A model generated the notes under the pieces. The model made no database searches, was not told where the DNA came from, and saw only the letters and a list, made by a program, of their open reading frames with translations. A stretch of 64,000 bases of DNA from the NCBI GenBank assembly GCA_016840165.1, contig JAEOSU010000029.1, positions 1 through 64,000 on the forward strand, given 5' to 3'. This stretch comes from Promethearchaeota archaeon. GTDB lineage: Archaea > Asgardarchaeota > Lokiarchaeia > Sigyniarchaeales > SOKP01. The translations under genes were made by a program, and so were the position numbers. Positions 28,001 through 36,108 of the stretch are shown here, piece after piece (the stretch's first letter is position 1; each line of letters begins with the position of its first letter).

Positions 28001-30708
28001 TAAGTGGGGCAACCGTCGATGTAAACGGTTCTGGCGTGTCAAAAGAGCTTATAGAGAGTTATAGTAATTATACGACCATATTAGACACAAGTGAATTAAA
28101 CTTTGGTATTAATTTTCTGACGGTTTATGCTAGAAAAGACGGATACGAGCCCCAATCGATTACACTTGCAGTTCAAATAATACAAATAGAGACCGAATTA
28201 ACCTTATACCTAAATAATCAAAATAAAACCTCGAATCCTGCAATAACAACATATCCCAATCAATTTATTAATCTTACCGTTTCTTATAAAGAATCGGTTT
28301 CGATGCTGGTTATAAGTGGGGCAACCGTCGATGTAAACGGTTCTGGCGTTTCAGAAGAACTTATAGAGAGTTATGGTAACTATACTGCCTTGTTAGACAC
28401 AAGTGAGTTAAACTTTGGAGCGAACTTTCTAACGGTTTATGCCAGAAAAGACGGATACGAGCCTCAAACGATCATTATCACAGTTCAAATAATTCAAATA
28501 GAGACCGAACTAACCTTATACCTAGATGATCAAGACAAAACCTCGAATCCTGCAATAACAACATATCCCAATCAATTCATTAATCTTACCGTTTCCTATA
28601 AAGAATTAGCTTCAATGTTGCTTATAAGTGGAGCAACTGTTGATGTAAATGGTTCAGGCGTTTCAGAAGAACTCATAGAGAGTTATGGTAACTATACAGT
28701 CATGTTAGATACAAGTGAGTTAAACTTTGGAGCAAACTTTCTAACGGTTTATGCCAGAAAAGATGGATACGAGCCTCAATCGATCATTATCACAGTTCAA
28801 ATAATTCAAATAGAGACCGAACTAACCTTATACCTAGATGATCAAGACAAAACGTTGAATCCAGCAATTACAACTTATACCAATCAATTCATTAATCTTA
28901 CCGTTTCCTATAAAGAATGGATTTCGACGCTGGTTATAAGTGGAGCAACTGTCGATGTAAATGGTTCAGGAGTTTCAAAAGTTCTTATAGAGAGTTATGG
29001 TAACTATACAGTTATGTTAGATACAAGTGAATTAAACTTTGGAGCGAATTTTCTAACGGTCTATGCTAGAAAAGAGGGATACGAGCCTCAAACTATCTTA
29101 ATCACAATTCAAATAATACAAATAGAGACCGAGTTAAGCTTATATCTAAACAATGAAGACAAAACATTGAATCCTTCGATAACTACATATACCAATCAAC
29201 TAATTAATCTTACCGTTTCCTATAAAGAATTAGCTTCAATGTTGTTTATAAGTGGAGCAACTGTTGATGTAAATGGTTCAGGCGTCTCAAAAGTTCTTAT
29301 AGAGAGTTATAGTAACTATACAGTCATGTTAAATACGACTAATTTTAGTCTTGGAGCGAATTTTCTAACAATTTATGCTAGAAAAGAGGGATACGAGCCT
29401 CAATCGATCATATTCACAATACAAATGATAGAAATAAACACCAATTATACTCTATATCTAAATACTCAAGATAAAACGTTAGATAAATCAATTAAAGTTA
29501 CTATTGGTGAATTTGTAAATATTACTCTCATCTATGAGGATCATTTAGGAACTTTCCTTGATAATGCAACTGTAATCATCTTGGGAGAGGGAATTTCTCT
29601 AAATTTAACTAAGCATTCAATGTATGATCGGTATTATGTATTACTGGATTCAAACGATTTAAATTTTGGAATAAATCGGCTTACTCTCTACGCCCATCAA
29701 GATAACTATCAGCCACAGACGTTCATAGTGAATATAGAAATAATTGATAAGGATACAGATTTACATATATATATGGAATATGGTGGTGAAACCTACAATA
29801 AGACCATTGATAGGACACTTTCAATTACAATTCGAAAGTTATTAAATATTACAGTGTTTTACTTTGACATAGAAACTGGAACTGCCATTGAAGATGCTAC
29901 GGTTCAGTTAGTGGGTACAGGCCTTTCTTTAAATTTTTCAGAAAGCCTACTTAATCATCAATACTCGATTATTGTCAACACTAGTCAAATAGGTCTAGGT
30001 GTAAAATTTTTAACAATATACTGCTCACGTCCTAACTACCAATCCTATTCTGCACTTTTCAAAATTGATGTGAAAACAATAATAATGAATGTTACCACAA
30101 TGACAGGAAAAACTGTGTTTAACCTTGATCCAAGAGATGATTTTCGATTAAAAATTAGGCTCACGGATTTGGCCTTCAATATGAGTGTACTAAATGCACA
30201 ACTCCAGTATACATGGGCATTTGGTCAAGGGTATCTTACGGATGAAGATGATGATGGTATATATGAAGCTTTATTAACAGAGCTCCCTATTGGAACATAT
30301 ATCGTTTCAATAACCGTATACGCTGGAGATGATTATGAATTTACTCATTTTCAGGTAACAATGAATATAATACCACCTGCTGAAGACGTACTTCTATTCC
30401 AGATTCTAACGATTGTAGGAATTACTGCTGCCATTGGTGTTTCAGGCTATTTGATCGCATATCAAAAATTCTTGAAATATCCTAAACAAGTCCGTATGAT
30501 ACATAAGTACAAGAGTAAGTTGAAGAAGAAAAAACCATTAACCCTAGAAGTGTCAAACAGAGAGGAAATAATTCAAAAACACTATTCTGAGGAAATTAAT
30601 GCTTTGGAAAAACAGATAAAGAGAAAATTAACTCCTAAATCAGATATTACAGATACTCCTGATGAAATAATAGAGAAAACAGAAAAAACTGAATTAAATT
30701 CTCTATAA
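25093..30708 (+). CDS. Giant repetitive surface protein with C-terminal membrane anchor
   Basis: The 1871-aa protein begins with a signal peptide (KKMQKILILMVLFTSLFLIS), has N-rich glycosylation-type sequons (NxS/T) throughout, and a beta-sandwich-like N-terminal third. From about residue 830 to 1650 it consists of roughly eight Ig-like units of 104 residues, five of which are nearly identical. A single membrane helix (TIVGITAAIGVSGYLIAY, about residues 1770-1790) precedes a 78-residue basic tail. This is the layout of an archaeal S-layer-associated or adhesin protein standing out from the cell. No enzyme motif is seen. An oligo-T-rich stretch follows the stop codon. Confidence 0.85.
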   Translation: MNLKNNNRKKMQKILILMVLFTSLFLISFPRNNNFVTYEPKFSEQIIMNEKPETNDLSSENSFTGIGAPWNVTHYGNRTKSDLTVSFNNNSYDDTHAQVELYGWDGYQLNSSISNLYDTRNWVNGTFHAGSFGGSPSGSDDSDYLVNWTFVDGDIGPNNNPTSGNYFDTSSGNSDGQDCLELRIDADSGDYDVGDECSWETSVDLDRGDVEEARLSFSTRAYYSDGFNNHMVLQVLVNDKVLWGNGLASILEASGNPSSPQWGDWYKPPTILLDVNDEDIFPTGVKNLNVTFQFKRVSGTASGYADYYTVLFDNVSLIIKAKAKPTQLELQLNNEDINDGSNYGEGNLGVVGNWNGSIQSSVVANFSSNANWPLTYDDNGNILSYKIELETDLNLFATKLTPESYYTADPSIEFQGSSFSSSNNSNTSWTTYAHMEVPAGYEETNMTVEFPSDYSLTGVFFSLNPNSISQTSITTYGNKKVVNIPVSSITSNTNGFWRLTALSPNYCEELNIYNNNTGDWELDTQFLSGEYINITGKINNSLGYIQQTKAQLQIRFPNGTIWIEQSQWHSIETTGWIYFDPIRIPSDIPFYEVGEYEAIITWNNTYSSFGLNESGVIYKTFTVIHDSLLYPDQGTFFIDNVLDDRIINIKVSFNDLIDNTAIDYALVYTNFTGTVETLDRISPGFYLYEFNASKAKPGNNTVTIYANHSFYLNKAIDITVYVIAQTILTAEEYPSLEVTWNNNFIVHLNYTYESNGTGIENADLTIEWNGEQSLMSGNGLYNLTLNSSLYEINKVYNLIITFNKIGHEEQTMIISIGIVPRETEIASIFINGIDCTANKSYNIRSGQLLNFNITYNDLEASGSFIKGAIVTLNKTTEIGEIFDENPTYYNLTLDSIYLGVGTSFINIIATKTNYTSTIVLLTINVFERSTDYKIYLDEEDYTTNPAITTYPDQFINLTVSYIDTITSLFISGATVDVNGSGVSKELIESYSNYTTILDTSELNFGINFLTVYARKDGYEPQSITLAVQIIQIETELTLYLNNQNKTSNPAITTYPNQFINLTVSYKESVSMLVISGATVDVNGSGVSEELIESYGNYTALLDTSELNFGANFLTVYARKDGYEPQTIIITVQIIQIETELTLYLDDQDKTSNPAITTYPNQFINLTVSYKELASMLLISGATVDVNGSGVSEELIESYGNYTVMLDTSELNFGANFLTVYARKDGYEPQSIIITVQIIQIETELTLYLDDQDKTLNPAITTYTNQFINLTVSYKEWISTLVISGATVDVNGSGVSKVLIESYGNYTVMLDTSELNFGANFLTVYARKEGYEPQTILITIQIIQIETELSLYLNNEDKTLNPSITTYTNQLINLTVSYKELASMLFISGATVDVNGSGVSKVLIESYSNYTVMLNTTNFSLGANFLTIYARKEGYEPQSIIFTIQMIEINTNYTLYLNTQDKTLDKSIKVTIGEFVNITLIYEDHLGTFLDNATVIILGEGISLNLTKHSMYDRYYVLLDSNDLNFGINRLTLYAHQDNYQPQTFIVNIEIIDKDTDLHIYMEYGGETYNKTIDRTLSITIRKLLNITVFYFDIETGTAIEDATVQLVGTGLSLNFSESLLNHQYSIIVNTSQIGLGVKFLTIYCSRPNYQSYSALFKIDVKTIIMNVTTMTGKTVFNLDPRDDFRLKIRLTDLAFNMSVLNAQLQYTWAFGQGYLTDEDDDGIYEALLTELPIGTYIVSITVYAGDDYEFTHFQVTMNIIPPAEDVLLFQILTIVGITAAIGVSGYLIAYQKFLKYPKQVRMIHKYKSKLKKKKPLTLEVSNREEIIQKHYSEEINALEKQIKRKLTPKSDITDTPDEIIEKTEKTELNSL
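27877..29436 (+). repeat. Five tandem 312-bp coding repeats (104 aa each)
   Basis: Copies begin at 27877, 28189, 28501, 28813 and 29125, exactly 312 bp apart with no frame disturbance. They share landmarks such as ITTYPNQFINLTVSY, ISGATVDVNGSGVS and LNFGANFLTVYARK. Nucleotide identity is visibly high, including silent positions, for example in copies two to four. Flanking copies upstream (from about 27565) and downstream (29437 on, about two more) are much more diverged. The pattern suggests recent duplication or gene conversion in the middle of an older repeat array. Confidence 0.9.
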
Positions 30709-30728
30709 CTTTTAATTAGATTTTATTA

Positions 30729-30775
30729 AATCTTTTTTATTAACTTCTTTTTTATTTTTTCCTTTTTTATTTTTT
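30729..30775 (+). terminator. Oligo-T-rich terminator region
   Basis: Four or more runs of five to six Ts occur within 45 bases after the stop of the giant surface protein gene. Archaeal RNA polymerase terminates at such oligo-T tracts without needing a hairpin, so this is a likely intrinsic termination zone. Confidence 0.5.
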
Positions 30776-30776
30776 A

Positions 30777-30796
30777 TAAAACAAACTTTTTATTAA
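30777..30796 (+). promoter_or_regulatory. Promoter-like BRE/TATA element for the DUF1801 gene
   Basis: TAAAACAAACTTTTTA at 30777-30792 is identical to the element upstream of the roadblock-GTPase gene (21851-21866). The TATA-like centre is near 30791, so transcription would start around 30815, within a few bases of the ATGs at 30812 and 30818. The mRNA would then be leaderless or nearly so. Confidence 0.5.
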
Positions 30797-30811
30797 CCAA
30801 GTTAAATCCAA

Positions 30812-31225
30812 ATGTATATGTCAGACTTAAAAACAAAACCGACAGATAAGAATGTAGTAGAATTTTTAAATAAAGTTGAGAATCCCAAAAAGCGAGAGGA
30901 TTCATTTAAAATCTTAGATCTAATGCGTGAAGTGACGCAAGAAGAACCCATTATGTGGGGAGACAGTATTATAGGATTTGGTAATTATCACTACAAGTAT
31001 AAGAGTGGGCGGGAAGGAGATTGGTTCTTGATTGGATTCTCCCCTCGCAAGCAGAGTCTCACATTATATATTATGTCGGGTTTCGATAATTATGAAGAAA
31101 AACTCAAAAAACTTGGTAAATTTAAAACAGGGAAATCATGCCTTTATATAAACAAACTTGAAGATGTGAATATCTCTATTCTAAAAGAATTAATTGCTGA
31201 TTCAATTAATTATGTAAAACGTTAA
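30812..31225 (+). CDS. DUF1801 (YdhG-like) domain protein
   Basis: The sequence KTKPTDKNVVEFLNKVENP, the helix that follows, EEPIMWGDSIIGFGNYHYKY and FSPRKQSLTLYIMSGFDNY match the DUF1801/YdhG-like family closely. The 137-aa length is complete. The fold is known but the biochemical role is not; members are small cytoplasmic proteins found mainly in bacteria, so this may be an acquired gene. Two ATGs (30812 and 30818) are possible starts; the predicted promoter suggests a leaderless message beginning close to them. Confidence 0.8.
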   Translation: MYMSDLKTKPTDKNVVEFLNKVENPKKREDSFKILDLMREVTQEEPIMWGDSIIGFGNYHYKYKSGREGDWFLIGFSPRKQSLTLYIMSGFDNYEEKLKKLGKFKTGKSCLYINKLEDVNISILKELIADSINYVKR

Positions 31226-31240
31226 TTATCTTTTTTTATT

Positions 31241-31320
31241 AATAATGAATATTCATTCATAAAGGTTAAATACTGAAAAAAATAAGGTAACATAGCTTTA
31301 AATAATGAATAATAATTCAT
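31241..31320. promoter_or_regulatory. Pair of operator-like inverted repeats upstream of a small zinc protein gene
   Basis: The 14-bp perfect palindrome AATGAATATTCATT lies at 31244-31257. Exactly 60 bp after its AATAATGAAT half (31241 against 31301) comes a second copy, with ATGAAT and ATTCAT arms separated by AATA (31305-31320). The second site overlaps a TATA-like TTTAAATA (31298-31305) and the expected start of transcription, a typical place for repression. The gene controlled would be the 61-aa zinc protein at 31349. The regulator is unknown. Confidence 0.4.
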
Positions 31321-31348
31321 AATGAACCTAAAATAAAAGGTAATTTTA

Positions 31349-31534
31349 ATGGTAAGCTATCAACTAATAATTAAAGATGACAAGTTCGATAAGGAAGATT
31401 CATATTTTGTAGACGCTAAAATACCCAAAATGTGTTGGGGATGTGAAAAGAAATATCAATCGGGTTATATGGTAAGAGATGTGACAAAATCACGTCGAAT
31501 TTTTTTCTGTAAGGAATGTTATGAGAAGCTATAA
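31349..31534 (+). CDS. Small two-CxxC zinc-binding protein
   Basis: The 61-aa protein has four cysteines in two CxxC pairs, CWGC (from about residue 29) and CKEC (near the C-terminus), about 25 residues apart, as in a zinc ribbon or treble clef. The rest is beta-rich and basic (RDVTKSRRIFF). It could bind RNA, DNA or a protein partner. It stands alone, behind a possible operator pair, and is convergent with the glucanotransferase gene. Confidence 0.65.
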   Translation: MVSYQLIIKDDKFDKEDSYFVDAKIPKMCWGCEKKYQSGYMVRDVTKSRRIFFCKECYEKL

Positions 31535-31556
31535 TCTTTGAAAGTAGACTCGTCTC

Positions 31557-33113
31557 TCATTTGTCAAATTTACCTCTACCATAGAGTAGGCTCATAGAGG
31601 TTAAATCATCACTAAATTTTTTATTTAGTTGTTCCCAAGTAAATCGCCACTTCCAATTTTCGCTTGTCGTTCCTGGAACATTCATTCTAGCCTCATCACC
31701 TAATCGTAGAAGGTCTTGAAGTGGTATTACTGCCATTTTGGCAACTGAACTCCAGATAAGACGGATCAAGTCTCCTACTATATCTTTTCCGTCAGAGCCC
31801 GTATAATCAAGGATATGTTTTTTCACTCTTTTAGGTAAGTCGTCGAACCATGCTGTCGTGGTCTGATTGTCATGGGTACCAGTATAGGCAATTGAATTTT
31901 GGTTGTAATTATGAGGAAGAAATTTATTATTAGCATGATCCTCGGTTTTCTCTTCAAATGCAAAATGTAGGACTCTCATTCCTGGATATCCTGTATCATG
32001 AAGTAATTTTTCGACTTTAGGAGTAATTAAACCTAAATCTTCAGCAATAATTGCTAAGTTTCCTAATTCTTGCTGTAACTTGCGAAAGATGTCTATTCCC
32101 GGACCAGGTTTCCACTCTCCTATTATTGCAGTATCTTCAGAGGCAGGAATCTGCCAATAGGATTCAAATCCACGGAAATGATCGATACGCAATATATCTA
32201 CAATTTGAAAACAATGTTTTATACGTTGGATCCACCATCTATAATCATCCTTTTTCATTAGATCCCAATCATATAACGGATTGCCCCATCTTTGTCCTGT
32301 TTCCGAAAAATAATCAGGGGGAACGCCGGCAACATATTTTAATTTTCTTTTCTCATCAAGCTGATAATATTCGGGATAAGACCATACGTCAACGGAATCA
32401 TACGCTACAAATATCGGAATGTCACCAATGATCTTGATCTTTTTTTTGTTAGCATATTCCTTTGCTTCATTCCATTGTTTAAAGAACAAATATTGAGTGA
32501 ATTTCTGAAATTCAATTTCACTTTCATGATTTTTGGTCCAGTCTTCAATAGCAGAGGTTTCATAAAATCTTAAATCCTTCTCCCATTTAATCCAAGCCCT
32601 CAAATTGTTTTCCAACTTGATTGACATGAATACGCTAAAATCATCGAGCCAAAACTTATGTATGTTGACAAAATTATTGAACTCCTTTTGAATAATGGAA
32701 GATGTATTTTTTTTATATTCATTAAATGCGCGCTCTAGAAGGCTCCATTTATATTCAATTATTCTCCCGAAATCTACATAAGAATCAGGAAAAGGTTCAT
32801 TTGTTTCACATTCTTTTTCCGAAAGTAATTCCATTGTAATTAATTTCTCAAGACTAATAAGCATTGGATTCCCCGCAAATGCAGAAAAACTTTGATACGG
32901 AGAGTCTGCATACCCCGTTGGGCCTAGAGGAAGGATTTGCCAAAGGTTTAATTTAGATTCATATAAAAAATCAACAAATTTATATAGCCCAGGACCAAGG
33001 TCTCCTATTCCATATTTAGAAGGTAAACTAGTAGGATGAAGCAATATTCCTCCATATCTTTCAGTAAGAGTGGAATCTTGATTTAATTTCTCCTTATCAT
33101 TTATTGAAAGCAT
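31557..33113 (-). CDS. malQ: 4-alpha-glucanotransferase (GH77, amylomaltase)
   Basis: Family hallmarks are present in order: GGILLHPTSLPSKYGIGDLG at the N-terminus, LPLGPTGYADSPYQ, the nucleophile region ILRIDHFRGFESYW, the acid/base region IIAEDLGLITP, and the transition-state Asp region AYTGTHDNQTTTAWF. The enzyme transfers maltooligosaccharide segments between glucans, in glycogen or maltodextrin metabolism. I start at ATG 33113, 9 bases after GAGGTG (33123-33128), rather than the GTG at 33125, which overlaps that site. It is the last gene of an operon with a small unknown protein and a sugar transporter. Confidence 0.93.
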   Translation of the reverse strand: MLSINDKEKLNQDSTLTERYGGILLHPTSLPSKYGIGDLGPGLYKFVDFLYESKLNLWQILPLGPTGYADSPYQSFSAFAGNPMLISLEKLITMELLSEKECETNEPFPDSYVDFGRIIEYKWSLLERAFNEYKKNTSSIIQKEFNNFVNIHKFWLDDFSVFMSIKLENNLRAWIKWEKDLRFYETSAIEDWTKNHESEIEFQKFTQYLFFKQWNEAKEYANKKKIKIIGDIPIFVAYDSVDVWSYPEYYQLDEKRKLKYVAGVPPDYFSETGQRWGNPLYDWDLMKKDDYRWWIQRIKHCFQIVDILRIDHFRGFESYWQIPASEDTAIIGEWKPGPGIDIFRKLQQELGNLAIIAEDLGLITPKVEKLLHDTGYPGMRVLHFAFEEKTEDHANNKFLPHNYNQNSIAYTGTHDNQTTTAWFDDLPKRVKKHILDYTGSDGKDIVGDLIRLIWSSVAKMAVIPLQDLLRLGDEARMNVPGTTSENWKWRFTWEQLNKKFSDDLTSMSLLYGRGKFDK

Positions 33114-33162
33114 AGCTCTTTTCACCTCTTATTTTCTCTTAATAAAGAAGTTATTTTATTAT

Positions 33163-33477
33163 TCATAAAAAAGCCTTCCATTCATCAATATTTAACTTTA
33201 AAAGATCAATCTCGTATAATTCTGACGTCCCTTTTAATTTACTTTCTAATTCACTTATTTTACTAGTTATAAACTCCTTTATCTTATGAATACTTCTTTC
33301 TTTTTTATTTAATTCTTCAAGAATTTGATCACCGATCGAATTTCTTATCAAATATAAATCATAGGCTTCTTTTGATAAATTTGCAATTAAATTCGGATGA
33401 TACATCTGTTTAAATTTAAAGATTTTTTCTTCCATTTTCTGTAGATAAAAAAAATCATTTATCCTATTATCATTCAT
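33163..33477 (-). CDS. Small helical protein between sugar transporter and glucanotransferase
   Basis: The 104-aa protein is predicted to be almost entirely helical and coiled-coil-like (KMEEKIFKFKQMYHP, LEELNKKERSIHKIKEFITSKISEL). Its start overlaps the last bases of the transporter gene by 4 bp, so the two are translated together. No family is recognised. A role linked to sugar uptake or the glucanotransferase is inferred from the operon only. Confidence 0.65.
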   Translation of the reverse strand: MNDNRINDFFYLQKMEEKIFKFKQMYHPNLIANLSKEAYDLYLIRNSIGDQILEELNKKERSIHKIKEFITSKISELESKLKGTSELYEIDLLKLNIDEWKAFL

Positions 33478-34883
33478 TTCATCAAATCTCTTTTATTTTT
33501 ATCTAAATAATCTAAATAATTTTTTTCTTTTATCTGATGAATCTTGATAAGTTTATCCTTTTGTTTGAGCCATTCAGGTCCGTCTAAAGGATAAAATAGC
33601 ATAATTAAAGCACCAGCAAATAAAAATATAAAGGGAACAAGAGCGAATGCTGCCATTATCCCTAATTGAGTACTTAAATTCTGAACTTTTTGTTCAGCAT
33701 CAAATCCAAATAAACTAATTATGACTAAAAATAACCAATTTGCGAGGGATATTGCAGGTTTAGTTATTAACGCATTAATTCCCGAATAGGTGGTTTCTCT
33801 TCGTTTACTAGTGCGCACTTCATCATAATCAACGATGTCGGCCACAACAGCTTGATTAGAGAGCATATACCCCGATATACCTGAACCGACAAGTATAAAA
33901 GCAAATAAAGCAAATTGAAAGGTCCATCCGATAAAAAAGATTAAAAAAAAGCTTAGCCCCGTCCAAAATAGTGCTAAAATAAAGGTTTTCTTTACTCCAA
34001 TCTTCCGAATGATTATATTAAACACTCCTATAAATATGAAAATCATTAAGAACACAATAATCAATGGAACTGTTGTAAAAATACCTGTTAATTTCAGTAC
34101 ATAATCAATATAATAGAAGATTGCTGTGGTGAGGATAGTCTGGGCAAATGTAAAAGAAAAATTAGCTCCTTCAAATATGAGGAACGGAGTATTTTTAAAG
34201 GTCTCTTTAACTGCTTTAATAATTGGAAGCGTAGGTTCCATCTGAGTATATTTATTCTCCTTTAAATAAAAACTACTTATAAATAGGATTATTGTAGATA
34301 TGATGCCTACCAATATCATTGCAATCAAAAAGATAAATGGTGCATCCGGAGATTCATTTCCTGTGAGAAAAATAATGGGTAGGATGTATGCTATTAAAAG
34401 CGAGATTGAACTAATAATATTGCTATACATTAACAAGTTTCCACGGGCTTTTACAGTTAAAGCCATCTCTGCGGGGAGAGTATAATTTATAAGGCCAAGA
34501 ATAGTAAAAAGAGTATCAAAAACAAAAAGGACGATAATAAGATTTATAAAGAGAGCAAGTTCATTATTTTGATCTACAAAAGGTATCCAGCAGAGGATAA
34601 ACACTATACCATATATAGGAGCACCAAACCTAATATATGGCACCCGACGCCCATACTTTTCTGATTTGGTGTTATCTTCGATAAATCCAAATATTGGATC
34701 ATTAACGGCATTCCAGAAAGAAAACAGTAACCATGCAATACCAATCAATTCTGCATTTAACCCCAATATAACATTATAGAAAAAAGTAATAGCTGAAAAG
34801 GTGATTTGGGAGGGTAGACTAATTCCTGCCCCCAATCCTCCGTAAGCTAACTTTAATTTAAGGGGTAGATTCTCTTCAACCAT
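33474..34883 (-). CDS. GPH-family sugar:cation symporter (MelB-like MFS)
   Basis: About twelve membrane helices span the 469 residues. The N-terminal half has FWNAVNDPIFGFIEDNTKS followed by KYGRRVPYIRFGAPIYG, the conserved NDP and R-rich loop of the glycoside-pentoside-hexuronide symporters. The middle holds an ADIVDYDEVRTSKRRE-type loop, also typical. The likely substrate is a di- or oligosaccharide feeding the glucanotransferase two genes on. A truncated TetR-type gene is divergent from it and may once have been the regulator. Confidence 0.88.
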   Translation of the reverse strand: MVEENLPLKLKLAYGGLGAGISLPSQITFSAITFFYNVILGLNAELIGIAWLLFSFWNAVNDPIFGFIEDNTKSEKYGRRVPYIRFGAPIYGIVFILCWIPFVDQNNELALFINLIIVLFVFDTLFTILGLINYTLPAEMALTVKARGNLLMYSNIISSISLLIAYILPIIFLTGNESPDAPFIFLIAMILVGIISTIILFISSFYLKENKYTQMEPTLPIIKAVKETFKNTPFLIFEGANFSFTFAQTILTTAIFYYIDYVLKLTGIFTTVPLIIVFLMIFIFIGVFNIIIRKIGVKKTFILALFWTGLSFFLIFFIGWTFQFALFAFILVGSGISGYMLSNQAVVADIVDYDEVRTSKRRETTYSGINALITKPAISLANWLFLVIISLFGFDAEQKVQNLSTQLGIMAAFALVPFIFLFAGALIMLFYPLDGPEWLKQKDKLIKIHQIKEKNYLDYLDKNKRDLMK

Positions 34884-34918
34884 TAATGATCTTTACATAA
34901 TCTTTAAATATTAATGCA

Positions 34919-35185
34919 ATGGTTTTAAAAACTTTTAGCAAGGTAGCTAAAGATATTTATCTCCCAATTCTCACAGCTATTATTGAGGAGGGTATTGAGG
35001 CGGGTTCGTTTGATACAGAATATTCTGCGGAGACTATAGAATTGCTTTTAGAGATTATGCGTTATTTAGCAGAATTTACAACTACTCCACAGAGCAATAA
35101 GTTGGAGCGAATGATTCAAGCAACGAATAACATTTTCCGTAAATCATTGGGAAGCAAAGATGAGATCCTGATAATCCCATTTTAA
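34919..35185 (+). pseudogene. Truncated TetR-type regulator (ligand-binding half only)
   Basis: The 88-aa ORF looks like the C-terminal ligand/dimerisation part of a TetR-type regulator (LPILTAIIEEGIEAGSFDTE is the hallmark IxEGxxxGxF stretch). The N-terminal helix-turn-helix domain of about 50 residues is absent: in-frame stops lie just upstream (TAA at 34898) and no DNA-binding helix can be read in any upstream frame. It begins 35 bp from the divergent sugar transporter gene. Its last 104 bp overlap the convergent small membrane protein gene. I read it as a remnant, though a short functional protein is not excluded. Confidence 0.5.
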
Positions 35186-35363
35186 TAATCAATACATCAA
35201 TGAAATTAAATAATATTTGTCTATTGCTAGTAAAATCATCATCATTATCATCACCATCATCTTCAAATCCTGTAAAAGTATTAACAACTTGAGTTGTAAA
35301 TACAATAACAGAAATGGAAACAAAGACAAACATCAAAATTGCAATGATTAACACTTTTTTCAT
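35082..35363 (-). CDS. Small single-membrane-helix protein with acidic linker
   Basis: After MKKVL comes one hydrophobic helix (IIAILMFVFVSISVIVF), then an Asp-rich stretch (DDGDDNDDD) and a C-terminal part of about 40 residues. ATG 35363 is preferred; an in-frame TTG at 35372 overlaps the upstream stop. It starts 5 bp after the ferric-reductase-like gene, so it is part of that operon and may be a partner of it. The second half overlaps the TetR fragment on the opposite strand, and either the fragment or the end of this ORF could be spurious. Confidence 0.5.
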   Translation of the reverse strand: MKKVLIIAILMFVFVSISVIVFTTQVVNTFTGFEDDGDDNDDDFTSNRQILFNFIDVLIIKMGLSGSHLCFPMIYGKCYSLLESFAPTYCSVE

Positions 35364-35368
35364 GCATT

Positions 35369-36001
35369 TCAACCCCAGAAAAGTATTAAAAATTCAGTAT
35401 TTATTAAAAAAATATGAATCCCTAAAAGAAAAGATAAACTGAGCATGATATAATGAACTTTTATAAAATTTTTAAAGCCAAACTTCTTCATCCTTTCCAG
35501 ATCTCTAAAATAAAAAGCACTCAATGCCACCGAAAACATTATTAAGCCGAATAATATCCCTGTCCAAAGTTTTACCATAAATAAAGGATAAGGGATGTGG
35601 TTATATTCCCCATCAAATATGAGATCACCCCACGGATCAGATCCTAAAAGGGTACCGATATGGATTAAAAAAACAGTTATCGTTATAGTTGCATTTAAAC
35701 AGTGCAAATTACGTGCTTTTTGATAAGATTTGAAGCTTTTTGCAATTTTTTTTGTATTTATTCCAAAAATTGAACTCACTATAAACCATACAAAAGTTGT
35801 AAAGCCCAATGCTCTCCCAACTATCCATAAAGTACCATTATCTTCCTCTATATGGTGAAGACAACTCCTATTCTGATTTAAATTGACGAGAAATAACGGA
35901 ATTATAATAGAAATGATTAAAATAATTAGGATAATTACAAGAAATAGAGGATATATCCGAGAAATCTTAACTGAAGATTTAGAATTATTATCACCTTTCA
36001 C
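35369..36001 (-). CDS. Ferric-reductase-like / cytochrome b-type membrane protein
   Basis: The 210-aa protein has about five to six membrane helices. Histidines sit within or at the ends of the helices (NLHCLNATITITVFLIHIG and KVHYIMLSLSFLLGIHIFL), the arrangement seen in ferric reductase-like (PF01794-type) heme-binding membrane domains. A cytoplasmic NADPH/FAD domain is not present in the gene. It could accept electrons from a soluble partner. It is followed closely by the small acidic membrane protein, with which it probably forms an operon. Confidence 0.55.
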   Translation of the reverse strand: MKGDNNSKSSVKISRIYPLFLVIILIILIISIIIPLFLVNLNQNRSCLHHIEEDNGTLWIVGRALGFTTFVWFIVSSIFGINTKKIAKSFKSYQKARNLHCLNATITITVFLIHIGTLLGSDPWGDLIFDGEYNHIPYPLFMVKLWTGILFGLIMFSVALSAFYFRDLERMKKFGFKNFIKVHYIMLSLSFLLGIHIFLINTEFLILFWG

Positions 36002-36108
36002 AATAGTTAATAATTTTGTGCCAATAATATAAAAAATTAATGAAAGAATTATAGAACTTAATCACATTACTTATTAATAAAATAGCATTGGATCTAATTT
36101 GAATTCAT

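Noticed and set aside
25093-30708. The tandem repeats as a CRISPR array or minisatellite
   Set aside because: The unit is 312 bp, stays in frame and encodes a 104-aa beta-rich unit; there are no short direct repeats with unique spacers.
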